Program-made: the position numbers and the translations under genes | Shown here: positions 1-7,893 of the stretch, piece after piece | Numbering within the stretch: the first letter of the stretch is position 1 | Layout of the letters: each line of letters begins with the position of its first letter | Notes under the pieces: model-generated | What the model was told of the DNA's origin: nothing | Databases searched by the model: none | What the model saw: only the letters and a program-made list of their open reading frames with translations | Assembly (NCBI RefSeq): GCF_014697375.1 | Contig: NZ_JACJRS010000054.1 | Coordinates: forward strand, 1-35,263 | From: Phormidium sp. FACHB-1136 | GTDB lineage: Bacteria; Cyanobacteriota; Cyanobacteriia; Phormidesmidales; Phormidesmidaceae | Direction: 5' to 3' | DNA: 35,263 bases

Positions 1-2
1 TT

Positions 3-317
3 GAAGACTTTGAGCAGGATGGCCCTAAGATTCTTATCATTTTAGACAATGCAAGTATTCATAAAAAGGCAGAGATTCTAGAGAAGATAGCGAAGGAGAT
101 GCCCAACATTGTTTTAGAATTTCTGCCACCCTACAGTCCGGACTATAATTTAATCGAGTTAGTTTGGCACTCTGCAAAGGAATTCATTGCCAATCGTCTA
201 TTTGAGTCGATTGAGGATCTAGAAGCGCTTGTTCATAACCTGTTGAACGAAGGGCAGCTTGTCATCAACTGGGATCGCAAGATCAAAAACAAAGGAAACA
301 CAATCAATGCAATTTAA
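3..317 (+). mobile_element. IS630-family transposase, C-terminal part (5' end outside window)
   Basis: The reading frame is open from the first bases of the window and ends at 317, giving about 104 residues of the C-terminal half of a DDE transposase. LDNASIHKK carries the second catalytic Asp, and PPYSPDYNLIELVW, with the third acidic residue (Glu), is the hallmark C-terminal signature of IS630/Tc1-mariner enzymes. The protein would cut and join IS ends at TA targets. Because the start lies upstream, I cannot tell whether the element is intact. The DNA is clearly AT-richer than the chromosome from 1561 onward, so it marks imported sequence. No clear terminal inverted repeat is visible after the stop. 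Confidence 0.85.
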
Positions 318-679
318 ATGCATATCAGCTTATCTATTTGTTAATGTGACGACTCGAAGGAGTAATTCTGAAATGACCTGTATTCTTTCTCCAGGCCCAG
401 ATGTTCCTCCTTTCGTTATTCGTGAGTCAGTGGTTGCCTATCAATTTGCCCGCGAAATGGATGCTGTGCAGTTGGCCAAATTAGTAACCCCAGGCAGTAC
501 CATATCGAAAAGCTCATGTTCTCCTGCTGTGTTAGCAAAGTCCAACGTGGAGGCTTGATCTCAAGGAGGCTAAAGAACAGATACAAAGATGCGCTCAAAG
601 CCTTTTTAGATGATCCGTAAATTGGATTAGTCAATGGTTCAGCACTTGTCAAATTACAACTCATCTGATTTTCCTAGGC
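318..679. other. AT-rich gap with decayed-looking frames
   Basis: This 360-bp stretch lies between the transposase remnant and the nuclease gene. It contains a 61-codon frame (373-558) and, just beyond it in other frames, protein-like pieces such as DLKEAKEQIQ and DALKAFLDDP. No single frame joins them and no domain is recognisable. It may be debris of a small gene, possibly antitoxin-like, left by transposition. I see no promoter or RNA structure I could defend. Confidence 0.35.
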
Positions 680-1444
680 ATGGCAATTTACAATAAACCA
701 GTTCGATTATTGATGAAGGATATGGCAGATGTCTTTGATCTAAAAAATGATCAGAGCTTTACTAGACAGCAGGCGGTTGACTGGTTCGCACAGCATTATC
801 CAAAAATCAAGAAGGGTACTATTACTGCTCACTTAATTCGATTGTCGGTCAACGCTCCAAGCAGGCTTCATTATTCTCCAAAAGCTGGTGAAGATGACCT
901 GTTCTTTCAAATTAATGGTAATCACTTTCGCCTGTATGATATCAATCAAGACCCATCTCCCATTCATGCCTCGACAAATTCTATAGAAAATCAGTCGTTA
1001 GAGGTGATGGAAGAGGAGGAGAATCAAGGCACCTCGACCGAATTTGCCTATGAATCTGATCTACGTGATTATCTAGCGAAAAACTTGCAAATTATAGAGC
1101 CAGGGTTAAGGCTCTATGAGGAAGAAGGAATAACAGGTGTTGAGTTTCCTGTCGGAGGCCGTTTCATTGATATTCTCGCGGTAGATCGCAATGGTGATTT
1201 TGTCGTTATTGAGTTGAAAGTATCTCGTGCTTATGATCGCGTTATAGGTCAATTACTGCGATATGTAGGCTGGATACAGAAAAATCAAGCAGAAATAGAT
1301 CAAAAGGTTAGAGGTGCTATTGTGGCCAGAAAAATTACTGAAGACTTAATACTTGCTTGCTCGTTGATACCTAGTATTGAGTTATTTGAGTACGAGTTAT
1401 CTCTTGCCCTTAATCAAGTTTATCCAGTCTGTGAGTCAACCTAA
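680..1444 (+). CDS. NucS/DUF91-like PD-(D/E)XK endonuclease with N-terminal winged-helix-like domain
   Basis: This 254-residue protein is predicted to cleave DNA. Residues about 124-225 match the NucS (DUF91) catalytic fold: an acidic helix with a LQIIEPGLRLY stretch, then GGRFIDILAVD with Asp164, VVIELK with Glu178 and Lys180, and QLLRYVGW with Gln191. The D...ExK...Q set is complete, so the enzyme is probably active. The N-terminal 85 residues look like a small helical domain (FTRQQAVDWFAQHYP, then TITAHLIRLSV) of the kind seen next to restriction-type nucleases, and an acidic linker (about 100-122) joins the halves. It lacks the N-terminal DNA-binding domain of archaeal NucS. The AT-rich composition and the neighbouring transposase suggest horizontal transfer. 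A defence or repair role is inference; no methyltransferase partner is adjacent. Confidence 0.75.
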   Translation: MAIYNKPVRLLMKDMADVFDLKNDQSFTRQQAVDWFAQHYPKIKKGTITAHLIRLSVNAPSRLHYSPKAGEDDLFFQINGNHFRLYDINQDPSPIHASTNSIENQSLEVMEEEENQGTSTEFAYESDLRDYLAKNLQIIEPGLRLYEEEGITGVEFPVGGRFIDILAVDRNGDFVVIELKVSRAYDRVIGQLLRYVGWIQKNQAEIDQKVRGAIVARKITEDLILACSLIPSIELFEYELSLALNQVYPVCEST

Positions 1445-1560
1445 ATTGTTCTTGCAAGACTGGTGCATTGCTTTGCGTTGGCCCTAGCCTCGCCTCAGCG
1501 TTATGCACTCTACAAATGGATTGATTCGCCGATTCTAAAACCTACTTCCATCCACCTAAT

Positions 1561-2313
1561 ATGACTACCACTCTCCCCACTCCTACTTACCAAGACCCCC
1601 TGACGGCACCGATGCTGGAGATTGCGGGGCTGAACTTTTACTATGGTGAAAGCCACATTTTGCGGGATGTGAGCATGACCGTGCCGAAGGGGCAGATGGT
1701 CTGTTTAATTGGCCGCAATGGGGTAGGAAAAACCACCCTGCTGAAGAACATCATGGGCGTGCTGCGACCCCGCACCGGGGACATTCGGTTTGAGGGCCAG
1801 GGGGTGAACAGCCAGCCGCCGGATCGTCGGGCGCGGCTGGGGATTGGCTACGTGCCCCAGGGACGAGAGGTGATTCCTCGGTTGACGGTGCGAGAGAACT
1901 TGCTGATTGGTCAAGAAGCCCTTGGCAGTCGCGGCAAACCCGTCAAAGAAGTTCCCGCCGAAATTTACGAACTGTTCCCGGTGCTAGAAACCATGCTGGA
2001 TCGAATGGGGGGCGACCTCAGCGGCGGGCAGCAGCAGCAGTTGGCCATCGCCCGCGCCATCATGGGTCGGCCCAAACTGCTGGTGTTGGACGAACCCACG
2101 GAGGGGATTCAGCCGTCGATTATTCTGGACATTGAGGCGGCGGTGAAGAAAATCGTCAAAACCACCGGGATTTCGGTGCTGTTGGTCGAACAACACCTGC
2201 ATTTTGTCCGTCAGGCCGATTATTACTACGCCATGCAGCGGGGTAGCATCGTGGCCAATGGCCCCACCCAAGAATTGACCAACGACGTGATTCAGGAATT
2301 TCTGGCGGTGTAA
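1561..2313 (+). CDS. urtE: Urea ABC transporter ATP-binding protein UrtE
   Basis: One of the two cytoplasmic ATPases of the UrtABCDE urea importer; it hydrolyses ATP to drive uptake through UrtB/UrtC. The 250-residue protein has Walker A GRNGVGKTT (51-59), Q-loop Gln100, the signature LSGGQQQQLAIARA (from 153), Walker B LLVLDEP (173-179) followed by TEGIQPSII, which is typical of UrtE within the LivF-like group, and the H-loop His212. Family members usually begin near the MLEIAGLNFYYGESHIL stretch, so an ATG at 1612 is an alternative start; neither has a good ribosome binding site. urtABCD, normally directly upstream, is absent: the gene is preceded by the AT-rich nuclease/IS segment. LivF-type amino acid transport ATPase is the alternative, less likely given the TEGIQPSI motif. 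Confidence 0.85.
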   Translation: MTTTLPTPTYQDPLTAPMLEIAGLNFYYGESHILRDVSMTVPKGQMVCLIGRNGVGKTTLLKNIMGVLRPRTGDIRFEGQGVNSQPPDRRARLGIGYVPQGREVIPRLTVRENLLIGQEALGSRGKPVKEVPAEIYELFPVLETMLDRMGGDLSGGQQQQLAIARAIMGRPKLLVLDEPTEGIQPSIILDIEAAVKKIVKTTGISVLLVEQHLHFVRQADYYYAMQRGSIVANGPTQELTNDVIQEFLAV

Positions 2314-2418
2314 GGAGAAACCATGAGTAAGGGGAAACCCTGATGTTAGTGCTGGGGACAAGGCGGGTATGCTAACCCTAGTTCCTGTTCGGTCGTTTTT
2401 CCAGCACGTATTATCGCC

Positions 2419-4335
2419 ATGAGAGCGGTTGCCAAAAAATTGCTTGCTCGACTGCCGCTCCAGACGGCGATCATTTTGCCCTTTGCCATCCAGGTGGCGA
2501 TGGCGGTGGGGGTTGTGGCCTATTTCTCCTATCGCAATGGTCAGGCCGCTGTATACACCATGGCACGGCAGTTACAGGGTGAACTGGCTACCCGCATTTT
2601 GCAGGAAATTAAGGAGACCGTCGCCAAGCCCCACATCATTAACCAACTGAATGCCAATGCGCTGCTCCAGGGCGATATTGACCTAGCCACGGGCCAGGGA
2701 GAGCATATCTTTTGGCAGCAGATGAATATCTTTCCCTCCACCAACTTTGTCTACTGCGCCACGGAGGCAGAGGGCATCTTTCTGGGGGTGGGCCGTTCCC
2801 TGGGCGGGGCGGGGCGGATGCTGCAAATCCAGGAGGCTAGCCTGCACACCGGGCGCTACATGCACTTTTACGATATTACCCCCGCCGGACGACGTAGCCG
2901 CCTGAGCGTGGTGGGCGACAAAACCTACGATCCTCGATTACGGCCCTGGTATATCCAAACCAAGGCCCAGGGCAAACCCAACTGGAGTAAGATTTACCCC
3001 GATTTTGAAACCCGCCTGCCCACCATTACCGCCAATGCCCCGGTGTTTGATCCGGCGACGGGAAAGATCTTGGGAGTCTGTGCCACGGATATTATTCTGT
3101 CCGAAGAACTCAATGGGTTTTTGCAGAGTTTGACTGTGAGCCAGTCGGGCCTTGCGTTCCTCGTCGATGCGGAAGGAACGTTGCTAGCGGCCTCCACGCC
3201 GGAGCCCATTTTGGTGGAAGAAGGCGAGGATCCAATCCTGTTGAAGGCCAAAGACAGCACCAACCCCCTAATCCGGCAGGTGGCCCAGGAGATCCAGCGC
3301 TATGCGCCCCCAGTCCAAACCTCCCCAGTGGGATCAACCTTGCCGAATCGCTTGGTGTTGACCCTAGATCGTAAGCGTTACCTGGTACAGATCAGTCCCT
3401 TTACGGATCGCCTAGGGCTGGACTGGACGCTGGCGGTGGTAATTCCAGAGGCCGACTTTATGGCCGACATCAACGACCAAAACCAGCTAACCCTAATGCT
3501 TTATCTACTGGCCCTAGCCCTCACGGGGCTGAGCGGGTTGATCTTGGCCCGCTGGGTGGTACAGCCCATTAACGAACTCAGCCAAGGTGCCCAAGACATT
3601 ACCCAAGGAAACTGGGATCGCATTTTGGAAATGGATCGATCCGATGCCATTGGCGACCTATCCCGATCCTTTGCGACTATGGCTCGCCAGCTTCGGGATA
3701 GCCTGACCCAGTTGGAGCAACGGGTGGAGGAGCGCAACCTGGAACTGACCCAGCTCAACCAAGAATTGCAGCGATTGGCCCACAGTGACGGCCTCACCCA
3801 AACGGCCAATCGTCGGTATTTCGACGCCTACCTAGATCAGGAATGGCAGCGCCTAGGCCGAGAGCAGCATCCCCTCAGCCTGATTCTATGCGATGCCGAT
3901 TATTTCAAACCCTACAACGACACCTACGGACACCAAGCTGGGGATGAATGCCTGAAGCAGTTGGCCATTATCTTTCAACAGGCGGCTCAGCGTCCGGCGG
4001 ACTTAGTCGCTCGCTATGGTGGGGAGGAGTTTGCCATCATCTTGCCCTATACCGATACCCAGGGCGCGATTGCGGTGGCCAAACATATTCGCCGTCTATT
4101 GGAGGATCTTGCCCTCCCCCACCGGGCCTCTGTCCAGCAGCGGGTGACGATTAGCATGGGCCTTGCCACGGCCATTCCCCAGTCGCAACGGTTCCCCAGT
4201 GCCATGATTGCCGCCGCCGACCAAGCCCTCTATCGGGCCAAAACCAGCGGACGAGACACTTACCATGTGGCGGAAGATTGGGTGATTTTTCTGCCCAACA
4301 AGCCGCTACACCCCGAACCTGAACCCCAGGACTAG
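2419..4335 (+). CDS. Membrane sensor diguanylate cyclase (dCache-HAMP-GGDEF)
   Basis: Makes the second messenger c-di-GMP from two GTP in response to an extracytoplasmic signal. The 638-residue protein has a first membrane segment (about 15-36), a large periplasmic double-Cache-type sensor (about 40-350, with the typical DPRLRPWYIQ at 171-180), a second membrane segment (about 356-378), a HAMP linker (379-432), a coiled coil (425-456) and a GGDEF domain (about 455-615). The active site reads RYGGEEF (GGEEF 534-538). Exactly five residues before it lies RPAD (525-528), matching the RxxD inhibitory site, so product feedback inhibition is expected. No EAL domain is fused. It is convergent with the downstream kinase. 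The Cache ligand cannot be told from sequence alone. Confidence 0.9.
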   Translation: MRAVAKKLLARLPLQTAIILPFAIQVAMAVGVVAYFSYRNGQAAVYTMARQLQGELATRILQEIKETVAKPHIINQLNANALLQGDIDLATGQGEHIFWQQMNIFPSTNFVYCATEAEGIFLGVGRSLGGAGRMLQIQEASLHTGRYMHFYDITPAGRRSRLSVVGDKTYDPRLRPWYIQTKAQGKPNWSKIYPDFETRLPTITANAPVFDPATGKILGVCATDIILSEELNGFLQSLTVSQSGLAFLVDAEGTLLAASTPEPILVEEGEDPILLKAKDSTNPLIRQVAQEIQRYAPPVQTSPVGSTLPNRLVLTLDRKRYLVQISPFTDRLGLDWTLAVVIPEADFMADINDQNQLTLMLYLLALALTGLSGLILARWVVQPINELSQGAQDITQGNWDRILEMDRSDAIGDLSRSFATMARQLRDSLTQLEQRVEERNLELTQLNQELQRLAHSDGLTQTANRRYFDAYLDQEWQRLGREQHPLSLILCDADYFKPYNDTYGHQAGDECLKQLAIIFQQAAQRPADLVARYGGEEFAIILPYTDTQGAIAVAKHIRRLLEDLALPHRASVQQRVTISMGLATAIPQSQRFPSAMIAAADQALYRAKTSGRDTYHVAEDWVIFLPNKPLHPEPEPQD

Positions 4336-4360
4336 CGGTTGGTTTGGGCGACATAATTGA

Positions 4361-4390
4361 GGGCCGAGGAGTTTAGGGCCGAGGGGTTTA
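4361..4390. repeat. Tandem 15-bp repeat overlapping a stop codon
   Basis: Two adjacent copies of gggccgaggRgttta (4361-4375 and 4376-4390) differ at one base and are followed by a partial third unit (ggg). The second copy contains the kinase stop codon on the minus strand. It sits between convergent genes 52 bp apart. Confidence 0.7.
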
Positions 4391-6502
4391 GGGTTCCATG
4401 GGTTCGGCCCCTTGCCAAACCCGCACCAGGGGTTGCTTGCCGCCAATGGTGACGAGGTGGCCGTTGGGAAGGACGGTAAACCGCCAAATATCCGTGACAA
4501 ACCCATTCACCTGCCGCACGGGAGCCCGTTGCTGCAAATCCCACACCAAAATCACCTTGTTGGCATCGGCACTCCACAGGTAGGGGCCATCCACCCGCAG
4601 AGTATTGACGTAGCTTTGGTGGCCTTCTAAGACAGCCTGGGACGTTTGGGTGGTTAGGTTCCACAGTCGCACAGTTTTATCAGCGGAGGCGGTGATGAGG
4701 GTTTGGTTGTCGTCGCTGATGGCGATACGGTTCACAAAGCTGGTGTGGCCCTCCAGGGTAATGGGGTCGGGCACCAGGGCCGAATTGGCCGGATCAAGCA
4801 TCGAGAGATCCCACAGTTGCAAGGTAGCCCCACCGCTCACCAGCCAACGGTTGTCGCGGCTAAACAGCAGGTCGTTGATGGTGCCCTCGGCTTTGAAGGT
4901 GTAGCTAGGGCCAGCCTCAGCCATGGTCGCTAGGTTCAGCCCCCCATTGGCGGTAATCAGGGGCCACAGGTGAATGGTGCCGTCGCCGTCGCCACTGGCC
5001 AACCAGCGGTTATTGGTGCTGACCTCCACCGCCGTGGCGGGAATGCTGTGGGCGTTGTCAATTTGCCCTAGGGGTTCGCCAGCGGGCAAGGCCCAAAAGC
5101 GGAGGGCACGGTCATCCCCGGTGCTAATCAGGACGGCTTGATCGGTGGTGGTGGTCAGGGATTTGACGACATTCTTGGACTGGGTGAGGGTCTGCATGAG
5201 GGTGCCCGCCTCCAAATCCCACAGGCGAACGGTGGCATCGGAACTAGCGGTAACGAGGGTTTTGCCATCCCGCAACAGCAGTAGATCGGAAATGTCTTGG
5301 GTATGTCCCGCCAGGGTTAGGGTGGGCGTTACCGTCACCTGCTGGAGGCCGACCCTCTGGGTAACAGGGGATGGCTGGCCCGTCGATCCACCTCGGCTGA
5401 GGGCATACCAGGTGAGCGGAAGTGCCAGGGCCAGCCCCGTCAGCCCCGCCAGCAACCAGGGCCGACCATCCAGCCAGGGAGGCAAAAAGCTTTGGACGGG
5501 CTCCATGTGAGTCGCCGACTCCGGTGGGTTGAGGGTCGTTTGGGGCCAAGGGGGAGCAGGTTGAGGCAGGTTGGGTGGACGGGTGATCTGGGCGGATCGA
5601 ATTTGCCCTAGGCGATCTAGGATGGCAGCGGTAGTGGGCGGTCGGTGGGCGGCGGCGGGGGCAATCAGTTCGTCCACAAAATCCGCCAGGGCCGGAGAGA
5701 TCTGGGGGGCGTGCTCCCGCCATTGAAAGGCATTACTGCGGGGATCGTAGACGGTGGGATCGTTGGGCAACTTCGCGGTGAGTAGGTAAATGAGGGTGCG
5801 GCCCATGGCATAGAAATCCGACTGGGGCACCGCTTGGCCCTGCTCCTGCTCCGGGGGGGTATAGCCCGCCGAACTCACGGTGGTAATGTTGCTGTTGTCG
5901 AGGTCGCCCATGTAGGTTTGGGTCATCTCGCGAGCCGCGCCAAAATCCACCAACACCAACTGCCCCGACGACCGCAGCATAATGTTTTCCGGCTTGATAT
6001 CACGATGGAAATAATGGTGTCGATGCACCAAATGCAGCACATCCGTAAGCTGGGTAAGCCACAGCATCGCCTGCTTTTCGCTAATGGGATGATTCCCCTG
6101 CTGCACCATCCACTGCTTCAGATTAGGGCCGTCGATTTTTTCCATCACCAAGCAGTGGCAGGGTTGGGCACTGTTCTTAGGAAAATACTGAAAATAGCCA
6201 TCGGCATCCACATGGGGCACCCCCGGATGGCTAAGCTGGCTCAACACCTGGGCCTCCCGCTGAAACAGTTCCAGCACCTTGTCGTGGTGGTTATAGCTTT
6301 CCTTCAGCACCTTGAGAATCTTGGGCACGTTGCGCTCGTAGGCTTCGTAGACCCGGCCAAAGCCGCTCTGGCTGCTAATCAACCGCATCACCCGATAGCG
6401 TCCCTGCAATATCAGATCAGAACCACAGGACTGGCACTCCTGACTAACGCTGTTATTGGGATGGTTGGGCTGGTGACAATGTGGGTTTATACAAAGACTC
6501 AT
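4388..6502 (-). CDS. Zinc-ribbon Ser/Thr protein kinase with C-terminal WD40 propeller
   Basis: A eukaryotic-type protein kinase of the cyanobacterial class with an N-terminal zinc ribbon. I chose the ATG at 6502 because homologues begin with M-x-x-C-x-N-P-x-C; here CINPHC is followed by CQSCG (704 residues). The kinase domain (about 35-300) has a shortened glycine loop SGFGRVYEA, the ATP lysine in ILKVLK (Lys64), HRDIKPENIM (His166) and DFGAAR (Asp186), then GYTPPEQ. A proline-rich linker leads to one membrane span (about 349-368), so the kinase is cytoplasmic and the C-terminus outside. About seven WD40-like repeats follow (from about 397), for example TASSDATVRLWDL, enough for a single seven-bladed propeller. 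The kinase residues are intact. The glycine loop starts SSQSGFG rather than G-x-G-x-F-G. The substrate is unknown. Confidence 0.9.
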   Translation of the reverse strand: MSLCINPHCHQPNHPNNSVSQECQSCGSDLILQGRYRVMRLISSQSGFGRVYEAYERNVPKILKVLKESYNHHDKVLELFQREAQVLSQLSHPGVPHVDADGYFQYFPKNSAQPCHCLVMEKIDGPNLKQWMVQQGNHPISEKQAMLWLTQLTDVLHLVHRHHYFHRDIKPENIMLRSSGQLVLVDFGAAREMTQTYMGDLDNSNITTVSSAGYTPPEQEQGQAVPQSDFYAMGRTLIYLLTAKLPNDPTVYDPRSNAFQWREHAPQISPALADFVDELIAPAAAHRPPTTAAILDRLGQIRSAQITRPPNLPQPAPPWPQTTLNPPESATHMEPVQSFLPPWLDGRPWLLAGLTGLALALPLTWYALSRGGSTGQPSPVTQRVGLQQVTVTPTLTLAGHTQDISDLLLLRDGKTLVTASSDATVRLWDLEAGTLMQTLTQSKNVVKSLTTTTDQAVLISTGDDRALRFWALPAGEPLGQIDNAHSIPATAVEVSTNNRWLASGDGDGTIHLWPLITANGGLNLATMAEAGPSYTFKAEGTINDLLFSRDNRWLVSGGATLQLWDLSMLDPANSALVPDPITLEGHTSFVNRIAISDDNQTLITASADKTVRLWNLTTQTSQAVLEGHQSYVNTLRVDGPYLWSADANKVILVWDLQQRAPVRQVNGFVTDIWRFTVLPNGHLVTIGGKQPLVRVWQGAEPMEP

Positions 6503-6934
6503 AACCGACAGCAGAATGCATCCCCAAGTGTGATCCAGTGTTCCACGGAACGAGACGGATGTACCTATCCACAGGGTTTTCTTCGGATTTTCACCCAAAA
6601 TCCATCGGTCTCAGCGACGATCCCAGATTGGAGGGGCTGTGGCTAACGGGGGGATCCGTGGCGGCAGCGAAGGCGAGTGGGTTTAGGGGGTATTGGATAG
6701 CAAGTACGGCCTTGGGCGGGCTAACTAGCGCCCTGGGCATCACCCTATTCTTTGCCGTATCGTCCTAGCCAGGGGCTGGGATAAGGGTGTTCCATGAAAA
6801 TAACCATCCACTGACCATGGCTCTTCGCCCTCTCCCCTGCCCCTCTCCCTGGGGGATGAGGACTTAGCATGGATGCTTAATGAATTGGCGTACTCTAAGC
6901 GCAAAAGTCCGGCTCAGGCGTTGCCCTACCGACG
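6503..6934. other. Intergenic region upstream of the kinase gene
   Basis: About 430 bp between the 5' end of the kinase and the 3' end of the hydrolase, both on the minus strand. It should hold the kinase promoter near 6503-6600, but no convincing -35/-10 pair stands out. A plus-strand frame (6538-6768) with a hydrophobic tail is open but lacks a ribosome binding site. Near 6830-6865 there is a pyrimidine-rich stretch resembling the ccctctccc repeats found elsewhere in the window. Confidence 0.4.
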
Positions 6935-7846
6935 CTAGGCGCTGGTGGGGCAGAGGCGGGACAGGAAGGTGTGGATGGCCTCTGCGGTGTGTTGGGGCTG
7001 TTCCAGGTGAGGCACATGGCCGCAGGCGTCGATCCACACCAGATGGCTGTGGGGGAGAGCTTGCTGGAAACGCCCTGCATCGCGAGTCCCCAAAATCCGA
7101 TCCTGTTTGCCCCAAATCACGAGGGTCGGTTGGGTGATCTGGGCAATTTTGTCGTCGAGGAAGTTGTAGCCGCCGCTCTTGGTGAAGGCGATTAGGGCTT
7201 CCTTCCAGCGGGGGCAGTCCAAATGCAGGGCGGCGCAGAGTTCGGCATCGGGGGTGACGAAGGCTTTATCGAAATAGGCGGATTTGCTGATGCTGCGGCG
7301 CACCCAGGCACTCCGCAAAAATCCCGTCGCCAGACTATCCAGGGGCGGTACCATCAGATTTCCCATGGCGGGGCCAGCGGCAAATCCGGCACTGTCGATC
7401 AGCACCAAAGAGGCCACGGCATCGGGGTAGGTGAGGGCAAAATCGATGGCGGCGGCTCCCCCCATAGAAGCTCCCACCAGCACCATCGGACGCCGGATCA
7501 TTTGTTGCCAGAAGGCGTAGAGGTGTTGCTTAATGGCCGCTGGGGAGAGTTGGGGACACTGGATGCGGTCGCTAAAGCCAAATCCCAGCAAATCCACCGC
7601 CCAGGTTTGGTGAGACTGGGCCAGCAACGGCCACAGCCGCCGAAATTCCAGTTGGGAACTATCGAACCCGTGAATCAGCAAAACGGGTTCGTCCCCAGAT
7701 CCAGCTAGGGCGTAGGCGGTGGGAATGGGGTTTTCCGTTAGGGAGGTTTGGACTTCGACGGACTGGATGGCGGTGGCCATGGCCACGGAGGTGGCTTCCG
7801 TGAGGCCAGCGGCGGCGGCGGGGAGAGCGGGGTTACTCATGGTCAT
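6935..7846 (-). CDS. Alpha/beta-fold hydrolase
   Basis: A 303-residue serine hydrolase, likely acting on an ester or similar acyl substrate. The fold is marked by VLLIHGFDSS (oxyanion loop, about 55-64), the nucleophile elbow GASMGG (Ser127), WGKQDRI with the acid Asp249, and CGHVPHLEQP with His277, so the triad is complete. The start at 7846 (alternative ATG 7840) follows a low-complexity spacer; longer upstream frames run through the heptamer repeats and are not protein-like. The gene is the last of the minus-strand run ADO-AAR-acyltransferase-hydrolase. Plastid phytyl ester synthases combine a hydrolase of this fold with a DGAT-like acyltransferase, and here an acyltransferase gene lies 47 bp upstream. 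That link is inference; many hydrolases share these motifs. Confidence 0.85.
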   Translation of the reverse strand: MTMSNPALPAAAAGLTEATSVAMATAIQSVEVQTSLTENPIPTAYALAGSGDEPVLLIHGFDSSQLEFRRLWPLLAQSHQTWAVDLLGFGFSDRIQCPQLSPAAIKQHLYAFWQQMIRRPMVLVGASMGGAAAIDFALTYPDAVASLVLIDSAGFAAGPAMGNLMVPPLDSLATGFLRSAWVRRSISKSAYFDKAFVTPDAELCAALHLDCPRWKEALIAFTKSGGYNFLDDKIAQITQPTLVIWGKQDRILGTRDAGRFQQALPHSHLVWIDACGHVPHLEQPQHTAEAIHTFLSRLCPTSA

Positions 7847-7862
7847 GGGTCTAAGGGAAGCG

Positions 7863-7893
7863 GGGAGTCGGGAGTCGGGAGTCGGGAGTCGGG
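7863..7893. repeat. Heptanucleotide tandem repeat (4 x gggagtc)
   Basis: Four perfect head-to-tail copies of gggagtc occupy 7863-7890, with a further ggg to 7893. They fill most of the 47-bp spacer between the acyltransferase stop (7894) and the hydrolase start (7846). Short tandem heptamer repeats (STRR) are a known feature of cyanobacterial genomes. Copy-number change here would alter spacing between two co-directional genes without touching either product. Confidence 0.9.

Noticed and set aside
373-664. Possible HicB-type antitoxin remnant
   Set aside because: Pieces such as DLKEAKEQIQ and DALKAFLDDP recall a HicB C-terminus, but they are in different frames and no start or partner toxin is visible.
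6538-6768. Plus-strand frame of 76 codons with a hydrophobic tail upstream of the kinase gene
   Set aside because: No ribosome binding site, an arginine-rich non-globular start, and overlap with the likely kinase promoter. Only the tail looks protein-like.
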